This document shows positions 1-6,128 of a DNA stretch of 6,481 nt, piece by piece. A program made the position numbers and the translations under genes. How positions within the stretch are numbered: the stretch's first letter is position 1; each line of letters begins with the position of its first letter. The DNA is from a bacterium HR36 (GTDB taxonomy: Bacteria > Planctomycetota > Planctomycetia > Gemmatales > HRBIN36). Below the pieces are notes generated by a model. The model did not search any database, had not been told where the DNA came from, and saw only the letters and a program-made list of their open reading frames with translations. Location: assembly GCA_002898995.1 (NCBI GenBank), contig BEIM01000209.1, positions 1 to 6,481 of the forward strand. The letters run 5' to 3'.

Positions 1-2030
1 CAGAACCGCGTCACGCAATTCTTGCCGACCTGGTAGCGAAAACACGGTTGCGGCAGCGGTTTTTCCGTGACACGCACGATTTCCCATGTGCCCCGCAGCA
101 TATACACGTGGTAGCCGATGATGTTTTCCTCTTGGGCGGCGTCCCACCTCAACTCAGCAAAGTCGCCATCCTCGCGGCAGAGCAAATTCCGTGGCTCCGA
201 AGGAATAGTCAAGGCATACGTCGATGGGCCACTCTCCAACCCAAGACGATTCACTGCGCGCACAACGTAGGCGTACACTGCCCAGGGGTAATTTCCCGAT
301 TCCGGCCCAGCCGGCTTTAACGGGACCGTGTCGAGCCATTGACACTCTCGAGTAGGTTCCTTGGTCAGCCGTTTCCATTGCACAATATCAACGACCTCCG
401 CCACACGCGGCTGATCATATGCCGGGTCATTATCACGCCATGGGCCGGGACTCCCCTTGCTAACTGCACGTACGACCACTTTACCGCGGTATAGATGGTA
501 ACCCAAAACATCCTCGGCCGGATTAGCTTTCCATCGCACCAGGACGCGGTCCTTCGCAAGAACGGAAACGACCGGGGCTGTGGGGACCTGCGGCCGGCTC
601 CGCGCACGCCAACTCGCTTCACTTTCTCGACCCGCTTCGTCCAGCGCGGTAACCCGATACCAGGTGGTGAGGTTTCGTGCTGGTGCGACATCTCGCCAAC
701 TCGGTTCGGTCACTGTGGCCACTAGCGCAAACTGCGTTTTCCAAGGCAGCTCCGCTACCGCACGATACACGCGATAACTTTTGGCTCCAGATACCCTGTC
801 CCAATGTAAACGAATTCCGCCATCCGCTTCGCTGACCGCGCGCAAATTAGACGGACGGCCCGGACGTGCATCAGGCACCGCCTCTGCGTAACGATAAGTC
901 CATATCTCTGGACGATTGGTTTTTGCCGACGAGCTTTCCAGCAGAAAAAGGTTGCGCTCTGCATCGTAGTCCAGGTTACGCGAGCGGCTCCTGCTGGGGT
1001 TCGGTTCTTGCCCTGGGCAAACTTTCCGCCACTCTCGTTTTCCTAAGTCCAGCGCCCAGGTTTCGTGCCCTTGATTCTCGTTCAACCAGACTAAGCATAA
1101 AACTATGCCATTTCGGGAATCGTAAGCCATTCGCGGTATGGTGCAATAATCCTTGGTTACCTTATGGGCCGGTGGGTGAGGCCGGAGGCTCCATGCCTCC
1201 CATTCTTCTTTAGCGAAATCATAAACCCAGGTGCGATCATCCACTAGATATTGGCTGCCAAAAAGCACCAGCTTATTATGTTTAGCATCATAGGCTATAC
1301 CCGCGCCGTCCCGGGGTGGCGGAGGATTTTTCCCAGGTAACATGTACAGTTCATTAGCATATACATCATAGGCAAAGAGATAGCTAAATCTTCCCGCATT
1401 AGTGACACCACCAAAACTGATAACCAACTCATGTTCCGGATCATAAGTACCGCTGCTGTTAAGCCCACCGACAGGCATTTTCTTGCGGCCCTCTAAACCA
1501 TAAGGAGGCGGTCGCATGTTCGTAAACTCGTTGCTAACAGGATTATATATCCATACATGCGAATCTTTCAACTTGACTCCTCGGCTCCATTGATAGCCAT
1601 GACCCAGGCTGCCTCCAGGGAAGCGCACTAATACGCGGTGGGCGCGGTCGAACACGTTTGCCCCATCCACACAACAAGCTCCAGGAGGCGAAGTTGGGGG
1701 GAATCGCTGCTGCCAAAGCCCGGTCACCAGGTCGAATACAAAGGTCTGGAAACTTTGCGGGATACCGTCATGTCCTCCGTGATGAATCCATAACCGCGTA
1801 TAGGGGTCATATACTCCGCTGCCTTCATACGGAAAATTTGGGACTGGCGCTTCTGGCCTCGGGCTTTGCAGCACCCAGCAGTTCAAGGGGTGCTGAGCCA
1901 GCGCCCGATCTTGGGTCGCGGCCTGAATCTCCTGCTCAAGGACCGCAGGCGATTCGAGACAAGTTGTGCTGCTCATCAGAGCAAGCAGTGCGAGTATCCA
2001 CCGGCGTCTTGGGAAGCAGTTCGGCATCAT
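1..2030 (-). CDS. Secreted kelch beta-propeller / fibronectin type III protein, C-terminus beyond window
   Basis: The reading frame is open from an ATG at 2030 to the left edge, giving 676 codons with no stop, so the 3' end is missing. The start is supported by AGGAG at 2038-2042, seven bases upstream; a second ATG follows directly. Residues 1-24 look like an export signal: three arginines, a hydrophobic stretch (WILALLALM), then SSTTC. The cysteine lacks a canonical lipobox, so lipidation is doubtful. Residues about 70-385 hold six kelch-like repeats, each of the pattern YD-x-x-x-n-x-l-v-x-F-G-G followed by tWvYD and W (YD-type starts near 74, 127, 196, 247, 303 and 355), enough for a six-bladed propeller. 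Then come fibronectin III modules at about 388-480, 483-610 and 611 onward (the last cut off), with LHW, VRW and LRW core strands and YRVTALDEAG-type ends. Function is unknown; binding of glycans or surface partners is an inference. Bases 1200-1500 are only about 46% GC. Confidence 0.88.
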   Translation of the reverse strand, partial: MMPNCFPRRRWILALLALMSSTTCLESPAVLEQEIQAATQDRALAQHPLNCWVLQSPRPEAPVPNFPYEGSGVYDPYTRLWIHHGGHDGIPQSFQTFVFDLVTGLWQQRFPPTSPPGACCVDGANVFDRAHRVLVRFPGGSLGHGYQWSRGVKLKDSHVWIYNPVSNEFTNMRPPPYGLEGRKKMPVGGLNSSGTYDPEHELVISFGGVTNAGRFSYLFAYDVYANELYMLPGKNPPPPRDGAGIAYDAKHNKLVLFGSQYLVDDRTWVYDFAKEEWEAWSLRPHPPAHKVTKDYCTIPRMAYDSRNGIVLCLVWLNENQGHETWALDLGKREWRKVCPGQEPNPSRSRSRNLDYDAERNLFLLESSSAKTNRPEIWTYRYAEAVPDARPGRPSNLRAVSEADGGIRLHWDRVSGAKSYRVYRAVAELPWKTQFALVATVTEPSWRDVAPARNLTTWYRVTALDEAGRESEASWRARSRPQVPTAPVVSVLAKDRVLVRWKANPAEDVLGYHLYRGKVVVRAVSKGSPGPWRDNDPAYDQPRVAEVVDIVQWKRLTKEPTRECQWLDTVPLKPAGPESGNYPWAVYAYVVRAVNRLGLESGPSTYALTIPSEPRNLLCREDGDFAELRWDAAQEENIIGYHVYMLRGTWEIVRVTEKPLPQPCFRYQVGKNCVTRF

Positions 2031-2037
2031 GGCGGGT

Positions 2038-2042
2038 CTCCT
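2038..2042 (-). promoter_or_regulatory. Ribosome binding site of the kelch/FN3 gene
   Basis: The minus strand reads AGGAG here, seven bases before the ATG at 2028-2030 and ten before the second ATG at 2025-2027. It favours the first ATG as the start. Confidence 0.7.
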
Positions 2043-2233
2043 GAAGGCAGGTCTGTATCGGGCGCCGAAACGTGGACATGTTGTCTGGTGGGTGGTCGGC
2101 TATTTCATGATATGACTAGAAGCTACTTTCGACCTGCCATTACCGAGCTGGTTGCGTGATTTTCAGAAACATCGCGCTTCACCTGGGGCGGGGGCAAATT
2201 GTAAAGCGCCAAGATTGGGAGCCATCGGCCATC

Positions 2234-2261
2234 ATGCTATGCTAGAACTGTCGGGTAACAA
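2234..2261 (-). promoter_or_regulatory. Possible sigma-70-type promoter for the kelch/FN3 gene
   Basis: On the minus strand TTGTTA (2256-2261) is followed after 16 bases by TAGCAT (2234-2239). Each hexamer matches the consensus at four of six positions. A transcript from here would carry a leader of nearly 200 bases before the ATG at 2030. TAGCAT occurs twice in overlap (2234-2244). Promoter rules in planctomycetes are poorly predictable from sequence, so this is only a candidate. Confidence 0.2.
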
Positions 2262-2303
2262 GCAACCATGTTAGTTATGCGAACTCATCAGCTGTCGTAT
2301 GCC

Positions 2304-2313
2304 CGAACGTTCG
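2304..2313. repeat. Perfect 10-base palindrome CGAACGTTCG
   Basis: CGAACGTTCG is fully self-complementary and sits within a looser dyad, TCAGC at 2288-2292 with GCTGA at 2318-2322; TTCGC (2310-2314) with GCGAA (2323-2327) is a competing pairing. It could be a binding site for a dimeric regulator or part of a folded leader. No regulator is recognisable and chance is not excluded. Confidence 0.35.
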
Positions 2314-2408
2314 CAGTGCTGAGCGAAGGAGATTGAATAATTGTTGCAGCTAACGGATCTTAGTAATGAGTTCCATTGTTACCTCTATATCAGAGGCATA
2401 CGAAAATC

Positions 2409-4415
2409 CTAAGTTAGCGGGCGACGCTGTCGAAGATTACGTAGGATCTTGCGTTGGCTGGCCGTGGCGATGGCCTGCCACCACCATTTCCATTCGTTTC
2501 TCTTTCGCCCTAGAGCGCGGAGATAGGTTAGCAAAAAACGCAAGCGGTCAGTACGGGAAACGGACGCATCAGAAGCAAAACTAACCTGTAACCGTGCGAG
2601 ATTCTGTACTCGGCGGCGAAGCGTGAGGTAAAGAGGTTTCGTCAGTCCGACTAAGTCCACTAAACAAAAAGCCGCTTCCTGGGCCTCGCCGTGGAGACTA
2701 GCGCGCGTGAGAAGGAAATGTGCGGCTTTGAGATCGCGATGACTAAAACCGTGTCGGTGCAAGCGGGCGATAAGGCGAGCCAAGGCGCGAAGCCAAGCCC
2801 GCAAACGTAATGGCCAATCATGAGGAAACGTTTGTTGCAGGTAACTCAGAGCCTCGCGGAGCGTGAGGGCGTTAGGATATTTCTCGCAAATTAGGAAAGC
2901 CCAGGAAGGCCACCATCGGTTCCGCCAATGCAGTAACGCCAGGGCGCGCGGTGTCGTAAAGGAACGTTGCCCGAGGCGATAAGCGTTGTGCCAAGATCGG
3001 CTGGCCGGACCGCAGCGCCAATGTTCGGCGAGGCGCTGGCGCCAACTGCCGAGGCGAAATGCCTTGATTAGGACTGGCACACGTTGCCCAACCACCTCGA
3101 CGACTGTTTCCCAGAATCCCCCTCGACGTCCCCGATCTTGCCAATGCGGAACTAAGGAAGGCAATGCGGCCGGGCGTGATACAATTGCTTCCGTTTCCGT
3201 ATTAGTAGTTAATTGCTGCGAGTCGCTAGGGGCCAGCCCGGCACTATTAGCAACCGTTAGGCCATAGCGATAGGCGGAACGTTGACCCTTGTTGTGATCG
3301 GTGCCGAAGGTTAGACCCAACTCTGTGGAAGCGTGGAAAGGGCTATGTGTGCGCGGTTTTTGCGCTTGCCAGGCTGCCAAGAGCTGCTCTGCTTGAAGGG
3401 CAACGTGGCGTAAACTCTCGGTAGGCAACTCAGCGACGGCCCAGGCTTGCCACCGGCCCGACCGAGCCAAGTGATTAGTTAGTTGTGCAGAGCGCCAGAG
3501 ATAAAAATAGCGATTTTTCTGCCAGGGCCGTTTATCGTGGCGGCGGTAAAAACATTGCAGTGAACCCCAGCTATACTCCTCAAGATTGCGAGCCAGACGC
3601 TGTTGCTGATGGCGGTCAAGCTCCCAATCTCTGCGATATTGCAAGTAATAGTGAAAAAAGCGTCGGCGGTCGAGGGAAGTGCAACGGTCTAAAAACCAGC
3701 GACCAAAGAGAGCAAGATTGCGACGAGTCTGGATCCAGGACAAGGGCTTACTTAAGCGGATTTCATGGGTATCGATAAGAAAAATTTCCGGTGCTCTATG
3801 CGGACGATAGCGAACAAGAAAATTGTCGGCATGTAAATCGGCATGGTAGGCTCCGAGGCTATGCAAACGCGCGATCCAGCAAGCCAGCAAGCGGGGAAGA
3901 GTAAAGCGCAAGTAGGCTCGCTCGGATTCAGACAGCCTAGGATAAATATGCTGCAGCCAATAGTCCAGACCCACAACATCCTGCAACCCGAGAGTGATCA
4001 CGTATGCAGCGTGCGGGTCTCGGCCGCATGCGATCGGCTGGCCAGTAGGAATGCCGTGCTCCAGGAGGAATAAAGATTTTTCGCATTCCCAGCGCGTCTT
4101 GAAGGAGAGGTCAAGCCGTTCGGTCAGGCCGCGGACGCCACTGAGAGGATAGCACTTGCAGTAGATGTAGCTCTGCGTGCTTAGCCCTTGCCAAATAGCG
4201 GAAGGGGTCTGGCAAGGGAGCGTGTTATCTAAGTCAATGCGGTAGATGACGCGATGCGGAGCATTCTTAATAACCGTGAGGCGCTGTGGTGCATGCCAGA
4301 TATGCCAGCGAAGGCCATGTTGGTCGAATAATACCGAGAGCCAATCTGGGTCAGCATACCAAACAGCATTAGGAAAAAGCAAATGGCACCAACGTTGAGT
4401 GTGCTTCCATGCCAT
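2409..4415 (-). CDS. Tandem WaaP/InaA-type kinase, two kinase domains in one chain
   Basis: This 668-residue cytoplasmic protein joins two protein-kinase-fold domains related to lipopolysaccharide core heptose/Kdo kinases and InaA. Domain 1 (about 40-320) has a candidate ATP-binding lysine K87 (Y-C-K-C-Y), a helix-C-like segment with E110/E112, the catalytic loop H191-A-D193-L-H-A-D-N198, and the metal-binding aspartate D215 in FLIDTHEIR. Domain 2 (about 432-665) has K451 (VLIK), the loop H559-R-D561-L-K-A-A-H566, and D587 (CLVDL). His in place of the usual Asn is also found in WaaP of E. coli (HRDCYICHF), which supports the family call. Residues about 355-430 form a low-complexity linker rich in S, T and Q. 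Single-domain relatives are usually about 250-300 residues, so this is a double-length fusion. There is no signal peptide or membrane segment. The ATG lies 12 bases after the smpB stop, with no clear Shine-Dalgarno, suggesting translation coupled to smpB. The substrate, sugar or lipid, is not readable from the sequence. Confidence 0.88.
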   Translation of the reverse strand: MAWKHTQRWCHLLFPNAVWYADPDWLSVLFDQHGLRWHIWHAPQRLTVIKNAPHRVIYRIDLDNTLPCQTPSAIWQGLSTQSYIYCKCYPLSGVRGLTERLDLSFKTRWECEKSLFLLEHGIPTGQPIACGRDPHAAYVITLGLQDVVGLDYWLQHIYPRLSESERAYLRFTLPRLLACWIARLHSLGAYHADLHADNFLVRYRPHRAPEIFLIDTHEIRLSKPLSWIQTRRNLALFGRWFLDRCTSLDRRRFFHYYLQYRRDWELDRHQQQRLARNLEEYSWGSLQCFYRRHDKRPWQKNRYFYLWRSAQLTNHLARSGRWQAWAVAELPTESLRHVALQAEQLLAAWQAQKPRTHSPFHASTELGLTFGTDHNKGQRSAYRYGLTVANSAGLAPSDSQQLTTNTETEAIVSRPAALPSLVPHWQDRGRRGGFWETVVEVVGQRVPVLIKAFRLGSWRQRLAEHWRCGPASRSWHNAYRLGQRSFTTPRALALLHWRNRWWPSWAFLICEKYPNALTLREALSYLQQTFPHDWPLRLRAWLRALARLIARLHRHGFSHRDLKAAHFLLTRASLHGEAQEAAFCLVDLVGLTKPLYLTLRRRVQNLARLQVSFASDASVSRTDRLRFLLTYLRALGRKRNEWKWWWQAIATASQRKILRNLRQRRPLT

Positions 4416-4427
4416 AGTGAGATCGGC

Positions 4428-4913
4428 CTAGCGACGGCGTTTGCGCGCCAAAGCGCGAGCAATTTCGCGTTGCGCTTCTTGTTCCTTGATTTTCTGGCGT
4501 TTATCGTATTGCTTTTTGCCGCGGGCTACCGCTAATTCGATCTTCGCCCAACCATTTTTGAAATACATGCGCAGCGGAATCAAGGTGCACCCTTTCTGAG
4601 AGGCCTTACCGGCCAATCGGGCAATTTCCCGGCGATGCAAAAGGAGTTTGCGCGGCCGTTTCGGCTCATGGTTGCCATAAGCGGCGGCGCTATATTCGGG
4701 GATGTCGCAATTCAGGAGCCAGACTTCGCCCTCCTTGATCTTAGCATAGGCCTGCTCCAGGCTGACACGGTTTTCGCGCAAGCTCTTGACCTCGGTGCCT
4801 GTCAGGACTATGCCGCATTCGAGTCTGTCTAGTATCTCGAAATCGTGCAGAGCCCGGCGGTTGTGAGCGATCGGCTGAATGTGAGGCTGCTGAGCGTTGC
4901 TGTTGCCTGCCAT
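4428..4913 (-). CDS. smpB: SsrA-binding protein SmpB
   Basis: SmpB binds tmRNA (SsrA) and brings it to stalled ribosomes, so that the unfinished protein is tagged for degradation and the ribosome is freed. The 161-residue product has the usual family length and hallmarks: N18-RRALHDFEILD near the start, GIVLTGTEVKSLR at 34-46 in the beta-barrel core, a basic KRPRKLLLHRREI stretch at 85-97, GWAKIELAVARGKKQYDKR at 121-139, and a basic, helical C-terminal tail that in the family enters the ribosomal mRNA channel. The frame stays open upstream to an ATG at 5030, but those 39 extra residues are proline- and arginine-rich and unlike the family. A strong GGAGG lies just ahead of the ATG at 4913, so this is the chosen start. 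The tandem kinase follows after 12 bases. The ssrA RNA gene itself is not in the window. Confidence 0.96.
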   Translation of the reverse strand: MAGNSNAQQPHIQPIAHNRRALHDFEILDRLECGIVLTGTEVKSLRENRVSLEQAYAKIKEGEVWLLNCDIPEYSAAAYGNHEPKRPRKLLLHRREIARLAGKASQKGCTLIPLRMYFKNGWAKIELAVARGKKQYDKRQKIKEQEAQREIARALARKRRR

Positions 4914-4919
4914 GGTGGG

Positions 4920-4925
4920 TCCTCC
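4920..4925 (-). promoter_or_regulatory. Ribosome binding site that fixes the smpB start
   Basis: The minus strand reads GGAGGA here, six bases before the ATG at 4911-4913. It is the best Shine-Dalgarno in the window and argues against the longer upstream start at 5030. A TATCAT hexamer (4934-4939) upstream could be a -10 element, but no good -35 accompanies it. Confidence 0.75.
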
Positions 4926-5036
4926 GCGACAATATGATACCGCAGATTTGTCGGGTCCGGGAAGGGCAATCGGCGAGCTTCTGACGGGCCGAGGTCTAAT
5001 AAATCGAGAGGGAGGACCGGTACCCGGCAAGCTGGG

Positions 5037-5064
5037 ACCAGTGCCCCCCGGGCTGATAACTGGT
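5037..5064. repeat. Bulged hairpin in the aminotransferase-smpB spacer
   Basis: ACCAGT (5037-5042) pairs with ACTGGT (5059-5064), and inside it GCCC (5043-5046) pairs with GGGC (5050-5053), leaving a three-base loop and a five-base bulge (5054-5058). Neither strand has a T-tract after it, so it is not a classic intrinsic terminator. A smaller CCGG-TAC-CCGG dyad lies at 5017-5027. It may be a processing, attenuation or Rho-dependent site between the two genes, or simply a chance structure in GC-rich DNA. Confidence 0.35.
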
Positions 5065-5105
5065 GCGCGGGGACTAATGCTAGGTGCCTGGCGAGCTAGC
5101 GGCCG

Positions 5106-5135
5106 CCGCTTTCGTAGCTGCAGCGAAATCAGCGG
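5106..5135. repeat. Dyad overlapping the aminotransferase stop codon
   Basis: CCGCT (5106-5110) plus TTCG (5111-5114) can pair with CGAA (5124-5127) and AGCGG (5131-5135), with a three-base bulge and the palindromic core GCTGCAGC (5117-5124) in the loop. It spans the end of the aminotransferase gene. No run of T follows in the direction of transcription, so it is at most a weak or factor-dependent terminator or an RNA-stabilising element. Confidence 0.3.
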
Positions 5136-6097
5136 TCATGAGCTGCCAGTTGGGCCAACAAGTCGAAGCTGGCCAATTCACTCCATGCGCGGAGCAGTTG
5201 CTGCGCCATGGGGCCAGGACAGCGAAACTTTTTGCCGTCAATTTGTTGCACCGGTAGTAAACAAAATGAGCTGCTAGTCAGGAAAGCCTCCTCGGCGTGC
5301 ATGACGGCGTCGGGGTAAATATTTTGGGGTTGCCACTTGCAGCCGAGTGCGTCGGCCAATTCTGCGACCACCTGCAAACTCACGCCATGCAACACGCGAT
5401 CGAGGCTCGGAGTAGCCAGGGTCTCACCGAAGACCAGGACAAGATTGGCGAAGGCGGTTTCGAGCAAAGCGCCATCGCGGTCGCACAACAAAGCGATGGC
5501 GCCGGGCTGTTGGCGTTCGACCTGGCGTTGGGCACGCCACCAGTATAGCCGGCTTCGGTGCTTGGCCTGGCGAGGAAATATGTGATCCTCCGGAGCCTGC
5601 CCTACCCTGATCAGCCGAAAACCTGTCCGCCACAACCGAGCATAACGCTCCAAGGGTAAGCGAAAGGTGTGGAGGCCCAGCGTCGGAGAATCGTCCAAGA
5701 AGTTGCCGACGCCCTCTTGGCGGCGGGAGGCGCGCTGCTCCTGGTCGGCTACATCCGGGCTGGCGGAGATGGGCCGATACTGGGCGACGCTGCCGGGGGT
5801 CGCGAAAATGACCACCGCCAGATCTTCCCAGGCCGAGAGGCGTGCGATCTGCCGCGCGACCAGTTCTTCTGCCACCTTCGTCAACTCAGTTTCCGTGTAT
5901 GCCAAGGGTATGTCGCAAAGCTGGGCACTGGCGAAAAACCTCCGCACGTGCTCAGAGCAGCGAAACAGCCGGTGGCCAATGGTGCGGCACAAGTCGGTCA
6001 CCGTCGCACCAAAGACGAAACCGGCGTCCCAAACGGGAATGGCCAAATCCTGAGCGGGAATCCATTGACCATTGAGCCAGGCCCAATCGCGCACCAT
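5129..6097 (-). CDS. PLP-dependent class IV aminotransferase (BCAT/D-amino acid transaminase/aminodeoxychorismate lyase family)
   Basis: This 322-residue enzyme has the fold type IV PLP architecture. The N-terminal WLNGQW and IPVWDAGFVFGATV (20-33) match the family's NG and D-x-G-F-x-x-G signatures. K179 in QAKHRSRLYWW is the expected PLP-binding lysine, aligning with the LKHLNRL motif of E. coli PabC. E213 in LLETAFANLV corresponds to the glutamate that contacts the PLP ring nitrogen. HGVSLQVVAELADALG (238-252) and EEAFLTSSSF (269-278) match the phosphate-binding and C-terminal motifs. Branched-chain aminotransferase, D-amino acid transaminase and aminodeoxychorismate lyase share these motifs, so the substrate is left open and no symbol is given. 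Residues about 103-135 are a long polar stretch where relatives are generally shorter. The ATG is 31 bases after the pyruvate kinase stop, with no strong Shine-Dalgarno; co-transcription is likely. Confidence 0.9.
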   Translation of the reverse strand: MVRDWAWLNGQWIPAQDLAIPVWDAGFVFGATVTDLCRTIGHRLFRCSEHVRRFFASAQLCDIPLAYTETELTKVAEELVARQIARLSAWEDLAVVIFATPGSVAQYRPISASPDVADQEQRASRRQEGVGNFLDDSPTLGLHTFRLPLERYARLWRTGFRLIRVGQAPEDHIFPRQAKHRSRLYWWRAQRQVERQQPGAIALLCDRDGALLETAFANLVLVFGETLATPSLDRVLHGVSLQVVAELADALGCKWQPQNIYPDAVMHAEEAFLTSSSFCLLPVQQIDGKKFRCPGPMAQQLLRAWSELASFDLLAQLAAHDR

Positions 6098-6128
6098 GCC
6101 GTTATTCTAATTAGCTCGGGCAAACGGT

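Larger units (their letters stand above)
2031..2408. other. 378-base intergenic region without a convincing gene
   Basis: The interval lies between the kinase stop and the kelch/FN3 start. No tRNA or protein of useful length is visible; minus-strand ATGs lead only to peptides of about 5-18 residues, apart from a 47-codon frame that overlaps the kelch gene. It holds a perfect 10-base palindrome (2304-2313), a weak dyad just after the kinase stop (CCTCT/AGAGG, 2382-2396, no T-tract), and promoter-like hexamers on both strands around 2215-2261. The leader of the kelch/FN3 gene probably lies here. Confidence 0.6.

Noticed and set aside
1..2030. Frameshifted or decayed gene, suggested by the many short overlapping frames in this stretch
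   Set aside because: Translating the minus strand from 2030 gives one uninterrupted frame of 676 codons to the edge with regular repeats, so it is intact as far as visible.
1658..2044. 128-codon plus-strand open frame
   Set aside because: It is antisense to the kelch/FN3 gene start, which has a signal peptide, repeats and a good ribosome binding site.
2304..2313. LexA (SOS) box
   Set aside because: The half-sites CGAAC and GTTCG are fused without the four-base spacer of the Bacillus-type CGAAC-N4-GTTCG box, and no SOS gene follows.
2382..2396. Intrinsic terminator after the kinase gene
   Set aside because: The stem is only five base pairs with moderate GC and no T-run follows on the minus strand.
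2341..2412. 23-codon plus-strand frame from TTG with AAGGAG nine bases upstream
   Set aside because: It is very short, uses a rare start, and ends on the kinase stop codon; a Shine-Dalgarno-like match alone is not enough.
4914..5030. 39-residue N-terminal extension of SmpB from an ATG at 5030
   Set aside because: The extension is unlike any SmpB N-terminus, and the ATG at 4913 has a strong GGAGG at the right distance.
5016..5123. Cluster of restriction-site-like hexamers (ACCGGT, GGTACC, CCCGGG, GCTAGC, GCGGCCGC, CTGCAG), resembling a cloning polylinker
   Set aside because: The sites are spaced irregularly in GC-rich DNA and flanked by native genes on both sides with no vector sequence; a chance cluster is more likely, though checking the assembly is easy.
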